From Candidatus Binatia bacterium (GTDB lineage Bacteria; Vulcanimicrobiota; Vulcanimicrobiia; Vulcanimicrobiales; Vulcanimicrobiaceae): a stretch of DNA of 64,000 nt. The position numbers were made by a program, and so were the translations under genes. The stretch's first letter is position 1. Each line of letters begins with the position of its first letter. Of the stretch, positions 26,199-35,340 are shown piece after piece. The stretch is from positions 1 through 64,000 of the forward strand of contig DATKHY010000007.1 in assembly GCA_035544215.1 (NCBI GenBank). Direction: 5' to 3'. The notes beneath the pieces were generated by a model. The model saw nothing but the letters and a program-made list of their open reading frames with translations, did not search any database and was not told where the DNA came from.

Positions 26199-29100
26199 CT
26201 AGGACACAGACCGCAAGGACCCGGGCGCGGCGGGTAAGACGATCCCGGCGAGATTGAGCGGATCGTACGCGCCGATCGCGACCTCCTCCGGCCCGATGCC
26301 GGCGCGGCGCACCGCGCGCAGCGCATCGATCGCCTCGGGTAGCGCGAACTGTTCGCCGACGTAGCCCGCCACGAAGCGTCCGCCGCGAATCTCGCCGCGC
26401 GATTCCATCCGACGCAGCACGACCAGGAGCTCGCGCCAGGGCGGCGCCAGGCTCTCGCGCGTGATGACATCGCGAAAGACGACGCCCCAGCGCGCGAGCA
26501 GCCGGCGAGCGAACGCCTCGCGATCGATGCGATCGGTAGCCGCCGGCAATAAGGTCCAGCGGCCGCTCGAAGAGCGCGGACGCGCGCGCAATCCCTTCTC
26601 TCCCAGGCGGCGCTTCGCGTCGCTGAGCGAGCGCAGCGCATCGAATCCATCCGCCGTCACGAGACCCGCGGCCACGAGCTGCCACAGCGCCTCCTCCACC
26701 TCGCTGGGAAGGCGCTTCGCGCTGCGCAAGATCTCGGCGAAGAACGGCGCGTGCAGCTCCTCGATGCGATCCAGGACCTCGCGCGCCGCGTGCGACAACG
26801 CCGCGACGTCGCGTTCCCGGCGAACGATCAGCTCCTCCGCGTTGGCGCGTAAGAAGAGCGCGATCGGAGCGAGCCGCGTCGGCCGCACGCGCGACCGCTG
26901 CGCCGTGGGATTCGGATCGAGCGCCGGGTGCGGCGTCAGGCGACCCCACATGACGTCTCCGGCGTAGCAGAGACGATCCAGATATTCGGAACGGTAGCCG
27001 GCAATGCGCGCCGGCAGCACCTGTCCCTCCCAGGCAACGGCCGGAATTTCGTAGCCTTCGAGCTGCCGAATGACTTGCAGCGTGCCGTCGATGCCGTGCA
27101 GCCGCGACATCGGTGCCGCGTGCTGCCAGCGCTGCAGAAACGCCACGTACTGCGCCGACGTGACGGGCTCGATCTCGCGCCGGAGCCGGCCCAGCGTCAA
27201 GCGGTGAATTCGCGCGAGCACGCGCCGGTTGCACCACTCCTCGCTCGCCGACTGCGTGAACCGCCCGCGCAACACTTGACCCTGCGTCTCGAGGCGGATG
27301 AGCGCCGTCTCCACGGTTTGCGCATCGACGAACAGCCGCTGCGCGAGGGCCTCGACCGTCGCCGGCCCGGTGCACTCGAGCCAACCACGCAGCACCTCGG
27401 CGAACGCCTCCTCGCGTGTTTCTGGAACGGCCTCCCCGCTCACCGCGGCGATCGGCGGCGCGATCGCCGCACCGGGATACGCGGCCCGAGCGAGTTCCAA
27501 GCGCTCCGCACACGTCCACCCTTCGGCTCCGCTCAGGCTGACACGGATGGTGGTGGCGCGGCGCTGCGCCGCCAGCTCGTCGTGCCACGCCTGCCACTCT
27601 GCGACGGGCGGCAGAACGACCAGCGTCGAGAGCGCGTCGTGCAGCTCGTCGGCGTCGCGGACGACCGGCCACGAATCCGCAGAGACCTCGGCGATTGCCG
27701 CCGGATCGAGCACTCCCGCCCCATCTACGTCGTCGCGCATCGTGCGCCGCAGCTGCACCGCGCGTGCGCGGCGCTCCTCCAACGGCGCGTCGTCGAGATA
27801 CGCGAACGGATTCGCGTTGAGGATCTCGTGGCAGAACACCGACGGCTCCGGCGTGTCCACGGCGAATGTCCGCACGCGCCCAGCCTCGATCTCGCGCAGG
27901 ACCGCGACGAATCGGTCGAAGTCCATCGCCTCGCGCAGACAGTTGTCGATCGTTTCGCGCACGAGCACGTGATCCGGGACGCGTATCGGCCCCGTTAGGT
28001 TCTCGGGGCACGCGGCCTGATCCGGAAACACCGCGGCGAGCAGGTCGTCGGCGCGCATGCGCAGCAGCTGCGGCGGCACCTTGCGCCCACCGCTGAAGCG
28101 CAGGATCGCGAGCGAGCGCGCCGCGTTCCAGCGCCAGCGCGCCGCGAACATCGGCGCGGGCAGCAGGGCCTGCGTCAGCGTGTATTCTGCGCTCGCCGAT
28201 TTGACGAACTCGAAGACCGCGTCGAGCGGAAACGCGTGCTGATCGCTGAGCGACAGGACGATGCCGTTGTCCGTCGCCGCGGCCTGCAGCTCGAGGTTGA
28301 ACGAGCGGCAGAAGCGCTTGCGCAGCGCGAGCCCCCACGCGCGGTTGATGCGCGCGCCGAACGGCGTGTGCAGGATCAGCTGCATCCCGCCGCCCTCGTC
28401 GAAGAAGCGCTCGGCCACGATGGCCTGCTGCGTCGGAACGACCCCCAGAACCGCCTTCCCCGCGCGCACGTACGCCACGGCCTGCTCCGCGCCGGCGCGA
28501 TCCAGGCTGCATTCGCTCGCGAGCCACGCGCAGGCGGACTCGTCGTCGCGCTCGTCGATCGCGGCGCGCACATCGCACACCTCGCGCGAGAGCTCGATCG
28601 TTCGGCCCAGTCCCTCGCCGTTCCAAAACGGAATCGACGGCGGCGCGCCGTGCGCATCTTCGACGCGGACGACGCCGGCTTCGACGCGACGGATGCGCCA
28701 CGAGTTTGTGCCTAATAGGAAGATGTCGCCGGCCATGCTCTCGATCGCGAAGTCTTCGTCGAGCGTCCCGATCGCGTGTCCGTCGGGTTCGACGATCACG
28801 GTGTAGTTCGCGGTGTCCGGGATCGCGCCGCCGCACGTGAGCGCCGCGAGCCGCGCCCCGCGCCGTGCGCGCAACCGTCCGTTGACGCGATCGTAGTGCA
28901 GGAACGTACCGCTGCGTCCGCGGGAGGTCGCGACGCCATCCGCGAGCATCGCGACGACCGCCTCGAAGTCTTTTCGCTCGAGCTCGCGATAGGGATAGGC
29001 GCTGCGTATCGTCGCGAACAGCGCGTCCGTCTCCCACTCATGCTGCGCGCACGCCGCGACGATCTGCTGCGCGAGGATGTCGAGCGGAGCGCTCGGGATC

Positions 29101-30320
29101 GTGAGCGCGTCCAGGCCGCCCGCGCGGATCGCCCGCACGAGCGCCGCGCATTCCACGAGCTCGTCGCGCGTCGTGACGTAAAAGGCTCCCTTCGGCAGGG
29201 CGCCGATCCAGTGGCCCGAGCGACCGATGCGCTGCATCGCGACGGCGATCGCGCGCGGCGACCCGAGCTGCACGACGAGGTCCACCGAGCCGATGTCGAT
29301 TCCCAGCTCGAGCGAAGCCGTCGCCGTGACCGCGCGAAGCTCGCCGCTGCGCAGCCGGCGCTCCACGTCGAAGCGCATCTCTCGCGCGAGGCTGCCGTGG
29401 TGCGGCATCACGAAGCCGTCCCCCAGGCGCTCGTTCAACGCGAACGCGACGCGCTCGCTCATGCGGCGCGTTCCAACGAAGATCAGCGTGGTGCGATGGC
29501 TTCGAATCTGCTCCGCGACGCGATCGTAGATCTCGCCCCACATCTCACCGCTCGCGACGGGGCCGAGCTCGTCGGACGGCACCGCAACCGAGAGCTCCAT
29601 GGCGCGGCGGTGTCCCACGTCCACGACCTGCGCCGTCGGGCTCAGGAAGCGTGCGACCTCGTCGAGGGGCCGCACCGTCGCGGACAGCCCGATGCGCTGC
29701 GGGCGCTTTCCGCCCTCACGGGTCACGAGGTCGTCCAACCGCGCGAGCGTCAGCGCTAGGTGTGATCCGCGTTTGTTGCCCGCCATCGCGTGAATCTCGT
29801 CCACGATGACACATTTCACACTCGAAAAGAGTCTGCGCGAGCGTTCTGCCGTGAGGAGGATAAAGAGCGACTCCGGCGTCGTGACCAGAACGTGGGGCGG
29901 CTCGCGCAACATGCGCTGCCGCTGCACGGGCGTCGTATCGCCGGTTCGCACCGCCGTCCGGATCGGCGCGAGCTCGATCTCGCGCCGCCGCGCCAGCGCG
30001 GTTAGCTGCGCGAGCGGCTTCTCGAGGTTCTCGCGAACGTCGTTCGACAGGGCCTTGAGCGGCGACACGTAGACGACTAGCGTGTGATCCTCGAGAGCGT
30101 TAGCGGCGGAGCGGCGAACGAGGTCGTCCAGCGCCAGCGTGAAGGCCGCCAGCGTCTTGCCCGACCCGGTCGGCGCCGCGATGACGACGTCCTGTCCGGC
30201 GCGAATGGCGGGCCACCCGCGCGCTTGCGGCTCCGTCGGCGCGTCGAATGCCGCGTCAAACCACTCGCGCAGCAGCGGATGAAAATCTTCTAGCACTGCC
30301 GTCTTTAACTTCAATACCAC
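26199..30320 (-). CDS. lhr: Lhr-type ATP-dependent DNA helicase
   Basis: Lhr is an SF2 3'-5' translocase that unwinds RNA:DNA and DNA:DNA hybrids in repair. The 1373-aa protein shows motif I APTGSGKT (49-56) and motif II DEIH (174-177), then the second RecA domain with RIGRSGHW. The winged-helix and Lhr-core regions and the long C-terminal extension of full-length Lhr are also present. Around residue 925-935 the peptide SLSGAEGW coincides with a REP-like DNA fragment (27520-27543). Several very long open frames on both strands here are composition shadows. Confidence 0.93.
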   Translation of the reverse strand: MVLKLKTAVLEDFHPLLREWFDAAFDAPTEPQARGWPAIRAGQDVVIAAPTGSGKTLAAFTLALDDLVRRSAANALEDHTLVVYVSPLKALSNDVRENLEKPLAQLTALARRREIELAPIRTAVRTGDTTPVQRQRMLREPPHVLVTTPESLFILLTAERSRRLFSSVKCVIVDEIHAMAGNKRGSHLALTLARLDDLVTREGGKRPQRIGLSATVRPLDEVARFLSPTAQVVDVGHRRAMELSVAVPSDELGPVASGEMWGEIYDRVAEQIRSHRTTLIFVGTRRMSERVAFALNERLGDGFVMPHHGSLAREMRFDVERRLRSGELRAVTATASLELGIDIGSVDLVVQLGSPRAIAVAMQRIGRSGHWIGALPKGAFYVTTRDELVECAALVRAIRAGGLDALTIPSAPLDILAQQIVAACAQHEWETDALFATIRSAYPYRELERKDFEAVVAMLADGVATSRGRSGTFLHYDRVNGRLRARRGARLAALTCGGAIPDTANYTVIVEPDGHAIGTLDEDFAIESMAGDIFLLGTNSWRIRRVEAGVVRVEDAHGAPPSIPFWNGEGLGRTIELSREVCDVRAAIDERDDESACAWLASECSLDRAGAEQAVAYVRAGKAVLGVVPTQQAIVAERFFDEGGGMQLILHTPFGARINRAWGLALRKRFCRSFNLELQAAATDNGIVLSLSDQHAFPLDAVFEFVKSASAEYTLTQALLPAPMFAARWRWNAARSLAILRFSGGRKVPPQLLRMRADDLLAAVFPDQAACPENLTGPIRVPDHVLVRETIDNCLREAMDFDRFVAVLREIEAGRVRTFAVDTPEPSVFCHEILNANPFAYLDDAPLEERRARAVQLRRTMRDDVDGAGVLDPAAIAEVSADSWPVVRDADELHDALSTLVVLPPVAEWQAWHDELAAQRRATTIRVSLSGAEGWTCAERLELARAAYPGAAIAPPIAAVSGEAVPETREEAFAEVLRGWLECTGPATVEALAQRLFVDAQTVETALIRLETQGQVLRGRFTQSASEEWCNRRVLARIHRLTLGRLRREIEPVTSAQYVAFLQRWQHAAPMSRLHGIDGTLQVIRQLEGYEIPAVAWEGQVLPARIAGYRSEYLDRLCYAGDVMWGRLTPHPALDPNPTAQRSRVRPTRLAPIALFLRANAEELIVRRERDVAALSHAAREVLDRIEELHAPFFAEILRSAKRLPSEVEEALWQLVAAGLVTADGFDALRSLSDAKRRLGEKGLRARPRSSSGRWTLLPAATDRIDREAFARRLLARWGVVFRDVITRESLAPPWRELLVVLRRMESRGEIRGGRFVAGYVGEQFALPEAIDALRAVRRAGIGPEEVAIGAYDPLNLAGIVLPAAPGSLRSVS
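27520..27543 (-). repeat. REP-like fragment inside lhr
   Basis: The plus-strand stretch CCTTCGGCTCCGCTCAGGCT (ending GACA) closely matches the right half of the intergenic palindrome at 54661-54719, with its CTCCGCTCAGGATGACA end. It is in frame in lhr and encodes the S-L-S-G-A-E-G segment. It is interpreted as a repeat insertion absorbed by the gene. Confidence 0.5.
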
Positions 30321-30359
30321 GGCGGCGGGTTCCGGGGACGGGCGCCGAACGGGCGTCGC

Positions 30360-32372
30360 ATGCGAGGTGCCGTGTTCTTCGTTTTGCTCGCGCTGGCTGC
30401 GACGGCAGTGCCCGCGGTGGCGCTGCCCGCATTGCAGCTGAGCGACATGGCGCGGATCGTCGATCTGGAGGAGCCGGCGATCTCACCCGACGGCGCGCGC
30501 GTCGCGCTCGTGAGGATCGACCAAGACCTCCGTCATGCCGCATACGTCGACAGCCTCGTCCTGATCGGCACGCGCGACGGGCGCAGCCGCATGCTCGTGC
30601 GTGGAGGCGACGTCGCCGTTCCCCGCTGGTCGCCGGACGGCTCCCGGCTGCTCTATCTGGCTCGTCCGCCCGCGGGAGGATTCCACCAGCTCTTCGTTCG
30701 CTCGCTCGGGGGCGCAGCCAGGCAGCTCACGCGCGGCGGCGGCGAGGTGATCGACGCGGCGTGGAGTCCCGACGGGCGCACGATTGCGTTCGTCGCTGCG
30801 GATCGCCTCGCGCCGGCCGCGTACTTCTTCGCCGGCGACAACGACTACACGGCCGCGGCGCTCACGCCGCCGGACCACCTCTGGGTCATCCCGGCCGCCG
30901 GCGGCCGGGCGCGGCGCTTGACCGCGGGATCCTGGACGATCGCGCCGACCGATCCCGGCGGCATCTTTTCGCCGCAGATTGCCTGGACGCGCGACGCACG
31001 CCGCATCGCGTTCACGCGCGTCGAGAACACGTTCAGCGGCGACGACGAGCGCTCGACGCTCTGGCAAGTCGACGCCGCTGGCGGTGCGCTGCGCAAGCTC
31101 ACGGCGCACGCGGAGCTTGAGCTGAGCCCCGCGTATTCACCGGACGGCTCGGCGCTCGCGTACTGGTATCCGCGCAATGGAGATTTCAACTCGGAGAACA
31201 CGCTGCGGATGGCCGCGAGCGGTCGCGACATTCTACTCTCCGAGCGACTCGACCGCAACGTCGCCGGCTCGCTCTGGTTTCCCGGCGGCCGCCGGCTGTT
31301 GCTCTGCGCGGCGGACGGGACGCGGATGAACGCCTGGACGGTCGACCTTGCGGGCGCGTCGACGCCGCTGGAGCTCGGCGACGTGCACGTCGTGTGCGAT
31401 CCGTACTCGAGCAGCACGTTCGATTCCGGAATCGCCGCGGACATCGCGCGCGACGGGTCGATCGCCTTCGTCGGCACGAGCGCGACGAGCGCGCGCGAGC
31501 TGTACTATCTCGCTAAAGGCGCGAGCGCGCCGCGCCGCCTGACGCATTTCAACGACTTTCTCGCGCGGATCGCTCTGGGACGTATGACCGAGCTGAACTG
31601 GACCGGGGCCGACGGTTTTGCGGAGGATGGCGTCGTGACGTATCCGCCTTCGTTCCCCCTGCGCCAAGCTCAGGGTGACAAGTATCCGGTCGTGCTGCTG
31701 ATTCACGGCGGGCCCGGCCTCTCGAGCACCCGCGACTTCGTCTGGGAACAGTGGCCGCTCGCGCAGATGATCGCGTCGCGCGGCTACGTCGTGCTGCAGC
31801 CGAACTATCGCGGCAGCGACAACCTCGGCAACGCCTACATGACCGCGATCGTGCGCAACACCGTCGCCGGCCCCGGCGCGGATATCATGGCCGGCCTGGC
31901 CGCGGTCGGACGGATTCCGGGCGTCGACGCGTCGCGCGTCGCCGTCTCGGGCTGGTCGTACGGCGGCGAGCTAACCTCGTGGCTCATCGGCCACTATCAC
32001 ACGTGGCGAGCGGCCGTTTCAGGCGCAGCCGTCAACAGCGAGTTCGACGAGTACAACCTCTCGACGTCGAACGTGCAAGACCGCTATCCGTTGGGAACTT
32101 CGCCTTTCACGGACGACGGACAGCGCATCTACCGCGACAACTCACCGATCACGTACTACGCGCAGATCACGACTCCGACGCTGATCTGGGGCACGACGCT
32201 GGATCCCGTCGTGCCGATCACGCAATCCTACGCGCTCTTCCACGCGCTGACCGACAACCACGTGCCGGTGCGCTTCGCCGTGTTTCCCGCGGCAACGCAC
32301 GGGCCGGCCGACCCGCGCCAGACCGCGGCGCTGACCCGCCTGTGGCTCGATTGGCTCGGCCAACATCTGTGA
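30360..32372 (+). CDS. Exported S9 family (prolyl oligopeptidase-like) peptidase
   Basis: A 670-aa protein with a signal peptide (GAVFFVLLALAATAVPAVA). The N-terminal TolB/DPP-like propeller has ISPDGARVALV and WSPDGSRLLYL blades. The C-terminal alpha/beta hydrolase domain starts near YPVVLLIHGGPG. The nucleophile is in GWSYGGEL, the acid is probably in DPVVPI and the histidine is in AATHGP. It likely degrades peptides outside the cytoplasm. Just before the hydrolase domain the peptide PLRQAQGDK is encoded by a REP-like sequence. msrA follows 43 bp downstream on the same strand. Confidence 0.88.
   Translation: MRGAVFFVLLALAATAVPAVALPALQLSDMARIVDLEEPAISPDGARVALVRIDQDLRHAAYVDSLVLIGTRDGRSRMLVRGGDVAVPRWSPDGSRLLYLARPPAGGFHQLFVRSLGGAARQLTRGGGEVIDAAWSPDGRTIAFVAADRLAPAAYFFAGDNDYTAAALTPPDHLWVIPAAGGRARRLTAGSWTIAPTDPGGIFSPQIAWTRDARRIAFTRVENTFSGDDERSTLWQVDAAGGALRKLTAHAELELSPAYSPDGSALAYWYPRNGDFNSENTLRMAASGRDILLSERLDRNVAGSLWFPGGRRLLLCAADGTRMNAWTVDLAGASTPLELGDVHVVCDPYSSSTFDSGIAADIARDGSIAFVGTSATSARELYYLAKGASAPRRLTHFNDFLARIALGRMTELNWTGADGFAEDGVVTYPPSFPLRQAQGDKYPVVLLIHGGPGLSSTRDFVWEQWPLAQMIASRGYVVLQPNYRGSDNLGNAYMTAIVRNTVAGPGADIMAGLAAVGRIPGVDASRVAVSGWSYGGELTSWLIGHYHTWRAAVSGAAVNSEFDEYNLSTSNVQDRYPLGTSPFTDDGQRIYRDNSPITYYAQITTPTLIWGTTLDPVVPITQSYALFHALTDNHVPVRFAVFPAATHGPADPRQTAALTRLWLDWLGQHL
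31655..31682 (+). repeat. REP-like fragment inside the S9 peptidase gene
   Basis: The segment containing GCGCCAAGCTCAGGGTGACA resembles the ends of the intergenic palindromes near 54.7 kb (CTCAGGATGACA). It encodes L-R-Q-A-Q-G-D in the linker just before the catalytic domain, where homologues usually have a short charged turn before K-Y-P-V. It is interpreted as an in-frame repeat insertion. Confidence 0.55.
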
Positions 32373-32415
32373 TGACCCCCTCATCCAATCGGCCCGCGAG
32401 CGCGTTGTAGAGGAC

Positions 32416-33039
32416 ATGAAGCTCTTCGCCGCTGCCGCCCTGCTCTTCAGCCTCTCCGTCGGCGCTGCCGCGCCGGCACAGGCCGCCTCGGAGCGCGTTG
32501 TGCTCGCCGGGGGCTGCTTCTGGGGGATGCAGCTCGTTTTCGAATCGCTGCGCGGCGTCGACCACGTCGTCGCCGGCTACTCCGGCGGCAGCGCCGGAAC
32601 CGCGCAGTACGAGACGGTCAGCACCGGGACGACCGGGCACGCCGAGTCGGTCGAGATCACGTACGATCCGGCTAAGATCTCGTTCAAGGAACTGCTCGAC
32701 GTCTATTTTCTCGTCGCGCACGACCCGACCGAGCTCAACCGCCAAGGCCCGGACGAAGGCACGCAGTATCGTTCGGAGATCTTCCACACGTCAACCCGGC
32801 AGCGCGCAGAGGCGCTTGCCTACATCGCGCACCTGGAACGGCAGCACGTCTACGCCTCGCGCGTCGTGACGCTCGTGGCGCCGCTGCGCAGCTTCTATCC
32901 CGCCGAGGCGTACCATCAGGACTACGCCGTGCACAACCCGCAGAACCCGTACATCGCCTTCAACGAGTTGCCGAAGATGAAGGCGCTGCGTGAAAAGTAC
33001 CCGAGCCTCGTCAAAGCCGACGCCCCGTTCGGGACGTAA
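32416..33039 (+). CDS. msrA: Peptide-methionine (S)-S-oxide reductase, exported
   Basis: Repairs methionine-S-sulfoxide in proteins. The 207-aa protein has a signal peptide (KLFAAAALLFSLSVGAAAPAQA) and the catalytic motif GGCFWG with Cys34. It then has the usual GYSGG, EVTYDP-like and YHQDYAVHNP elements. Export indicates a role in protecting envelope proteins. It follows the exported S9 peptidase by 43 bp. Its stop abuts the stop of the convergent exported protein gene with no spacer. The msrB partner is not in this window. Confidence 0.95.
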   Translation: MKLFAAAALLFSLSVGAAAPAQAASERVVLAGGCFWGMQLVFESLRGVDHVVAGYSGGSAGTAQYETVSTGTTGHAESVEITYDPAKISFKELLDVYFLVAHDPTELNRQGPDEGTQYRSEIFHTSTRQRAEALAYIAHLERQHVYASRVVTLVAPLRSFYPAEAYHQDYAVHNPQNPYIAFNELPKMKALREKYPSLVKADAPFGT

Positions 33040-33933
33040 CTATAACGGCGCGTTCGCCACGTTCTCCGCGTAGCTGTGCGGATCGAAGTACCAATCCGGC
33101 AACGACTGCGGGAACGTGATGCTCGTGAAGTCGTAGTCCACGGTCGCGTCTGTACCGAGGTACTCCGCGTCGGCTTCGTAGGTCGGCGTGCCGTGGATGT
33201 GCGTGACGATCGGCATGTTGTTCATCCAGCCGAGCGTGACCGTAAAGAGCATCGCGTACACGTGATGGCCGCTGTCTTCTTCGTAGAGCTTGTCGGTCGC
33301 GACGACTTCCTTGAGCTCTAGCGTCTTGCGATCAACGTACAGTTCGCGCAGGCGATTGCGGTCCGGGTCGCGCCGCGGCATAATGCTCACGTGGATCAAC
33401 TCGCCCTCGTCGGCGATACGCGTCACCCTGTAGTCGAACTCGCCCAGCACCGTGACGCTCGCGATGACCGGCGGCAGACTTCCGGTGGGCTCGGGCGTCG
33501 GCACGAACTCCCGGGGATTGGTGTGCGGATGCACCGGCGCCGGCTCGAAGAGATCGGCCGTCGGCGGCCCCGGGTCCCATGGCTCGTTGAACGATGGACG
33601 CAGAAACTCGAGCGTTCCGCGCGCGGAGCCGCGATAGACCCGCCGCCCGAGAGCGGCGCGATCGGTCGTGCGGCACCAGATGTGATACGTGTAGCTGTTG
33701 ACCAGATCCGGATAGCCGTCGTCGAGCGTCTGCTTGCGGATCAGCGTATACGTGATGTAGGGTGGCGGCGGCCGATGCGAGCGAAACTGCCGGCGAATCT
33801 GGTAGAGCAGCTTATCCGGCGAGGGCAGCGCGATCGGCGTCGTGGCCGGAGCCGGGCGCGGCGCTGCGTGCGACGGCTGGGCCGCGATCAGTATGCCGAG
33901 CAAGACGAGCGCGGCACCGAGCGTAGTCTTCAC
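33040..33933 (-). CDS. Exported protein of unknown function
   Basis: A 297-aa protein with a clean signal peptide (TLGAALVLLGILIAAQPSHAA) and a long mature part containing several paired-aromatic beta strands. A proline-rich segment lies in the middle (PTPEPTGSLPP). A stretch YRVTRIADEGELIHVSIMPR near its centre resembles outer-membrane lipid or lipoprotein carrier-like folds, but the resemblance is weak. I do not recognise a family. It has no co-directional close neighbour and ends exactly at the msrA stop. Confidence 0.6.
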   Translation of the reverse strand: MKTTLGAALVLLGILIAAQPSHAAPRPAPATTPIALPSPDKLLYQIRRQFRSHRPPPPYITYTLIRKQTLDDGYPDLVNSYTYHIWCRTTDRAALGRRVYRGSARGTLEFLRPSFNEPWDPGPPTADLFEPAPVHPHTNPREFVPTPEPTGSLPPVIASVTVLGEFDYRVTRIADEGELIHVSIMPRRDPDRNRLRELYVDRKTLELKEVVATDKLYEEDSGHHVYAMLFTVTLGWMNNMPIVTHIHGTPTYEADAEYLGTDATVDYDFTSITFPQSLPDWYFDPHSYAENVANAPL

Positions 33934-33987
33934 GCCTAATTTTTGGCTATGCGACCTTAGAAGCCCCTGTGTTTAGCGTTCGCGGCA

Positions 33988-34752
33988 CTACCTCGGCGCC
34001 ATTCGGATCGCGCCGTCGAGGCGAATCACCTCGCCGTTGAGCATTTGATTTTCGACGATGTGCCGCGCGAGCGCGGCATACTCCGCCGGTCTTCCCAGCC
34101 GCGACGGGAAGGGCACCTGCTTGCCCAGCGACTCCCGCGCCGCCTCCGGGAGCCCGGCCAGCATCGGCGTGTCGAAGATCCCAGGAGCGATGCTCGCGAC
34201 GCGGATCTGATGCTGCGCGAACTCGCGCGCAATCGGAAGCGTCAATCCCACGACGCCGCCTTTGGACGCGGAGTATGCGGCTTGCCCGACCTGCCCGTCG
34301 TAGGCAGCGACCGACGCCGTGCACACGATCACGCCGCGATCCTCACCCGGCTCGACGGTCCTCTCCAGCATCTTCGCCGCCGCGAGACGGATGACGTTGA
34401 ACGTGCCGATCAGATTGACGGCGATGACCTTCGTGAAGTGGTCGAGCGGCAGCGGTCCGTTGCGGCCGATCACGCGCTCGGCGGTTGCGATCCCCGCGCA
34501 GTTGATCGCTGCGTGTACGCCGCCGAATCGGTCCGCCGCCTCGTCGACGGCCCGCTGCACCTGGGCGCCGTCCGTGACGTCGGTGCGCACGAAGCAGACT
34601 CGTTCCCCGAGTTCGCGCGCGAGCTCAGCGCCCCGTTCGCTCACGTCGCAAATTACGACGTTGCCGCCGTTGCGAGCGAACTCCGCGACGCAAGCGGCCC
34701 CAAGGCCGGAGCTGCCCCCGCTAACCAAAAACGTCCGTCCGTCTATTTGCAT
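33988..34752 (-). CDS. SDR family 3-hydroxyacyl-CoA dehydrogenase-like (HSD10 type)
   Basis: A 254-aa short-chain dehydrogenase. The cofactor motif is SGGSSGLG and the D in CDVSE favours NAD. The structural motif is NCAGIA, the catalytic serine is in CTASVAA and Y-x-x-x-K is YSASK. The pattern [17 protein letters not shown] and the end GAIRMAPR resemble type II 3-hydroxyacyl-CoA dehydrogenase (HSD17B10-like) used in fatty acid or branched-chain amino acid breakdown. The specific substrate is inferred only. Confidence 0.83.
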   Translation of the reverse strand: MQIDGRTFLVSGGSSGLGAACVAEFARNGGNVVICDVSERGAELARELGERVCFVRTDVTDGAQVQRAVDEAADRFGGVHAAINCAGIATAERVIGRNGPLPLDHFTKVIAVNLIGTFNVIRLAAAKMLERTVEPGEDRGVIVCTASVAAYDGQVGQAAYSASKGGVVGLTLPIAREFAQHQIRVASIAPGIFDTPMLAGLPEAARESLGKQVPFPSRLGRPAEYAALARHIVENQMLNGEVIRLDGAIRMAPR

Positions 34753-34832
34753 AGGCGGCTGTGGTTACAGCCTCTCGATGAGGATATCCTACAGGCCGCC
34801 ACCAAGGCGAGCGAGCGGGGGTTCCTACCAGC

Positions 34833-35333
34833 ATGAGCATTGCATTCTTGATCGTGCGACTGATCCTCGGGTTGAGCTTCATGGCTCACGGAACGCAGAA
34901 GCTCTTCGGCTGGTTCGGCGGCGGCGGCATAACCGGAACCGGCGATTTTTTCGAGGGTCTCGGCTACCGGCCGGGCAAGACGTTCGCGGCGATGGCCGCC
35001 TTCGCTGAGACGATCGGCGGGTTTCTCACGGTCCTCGGCGCAGGCGGAGCGTTGGGTCCCGTGCTGATCGTCATCGTTATGCTCGTCGCGATCGGCTCCG
35101 TGCACTACAAGAGGGGTTTCTTCGTCGCCAACGGCGGATGGGAGCTAAACACGGCGTACATCGCCGCGGCCGTCGCAGTGGCCTTCGCAGGCAACGGGCT
35201 ATACTCGATCGACGGTTATCTCGGCATGCGATTCCTCACCGATCCGGTACAGGTCGGCTACGCGTTTGCCGCGGCTGTGATCGTCGCCGCGCTGAACTTG
35301 TTGTCGCGCCGAACGACGGCGCCCGCGGCATAA
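34833..35333 (+). CDS. DoxX family membrane protein
   Basis: A 166-aa four-helix membrane protein. It begins IAFLIVRLILGLSFMAHGTQKLFGWFGGGG, the signature of the DoxX family, whose N-terminal helix carries the H-G-x-x-K motif. Related proteins are linked to thiosulfate oxidation, redox stress or quinone metabolism, but this subgroup is functionally open. It is followed 7 nt later by an oxidoreductase gene and probably shares its transcript. Confidence 0.85.
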   Translation: MSIAFLIVRLILGLSFMAHGTQKLFGWFGGGGITGTGDFFEGLGYRPGKTFAAMAAFAETIGGFLTVLGAGGALGPVLIVIVMLVAIGSVHYKRGFFVANGGWELNTAYIAAAVAVAFAGNGLYSIDGYLGMRFLTDPVQVGYAFAAAVIVAALNLLSRRTTAPAA

Positions 35334-35340
35334 GCGCGTC

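Noticed and set aside
26155-29037. A 960-codon open frame on the minus strand in another phase of lhr
   Set aside because: It is rich in Arg, Ala and Gly with no domain motifs and lies wholly within lhr, which has a full set of helicase motifs. It is a GC-composition shadow.
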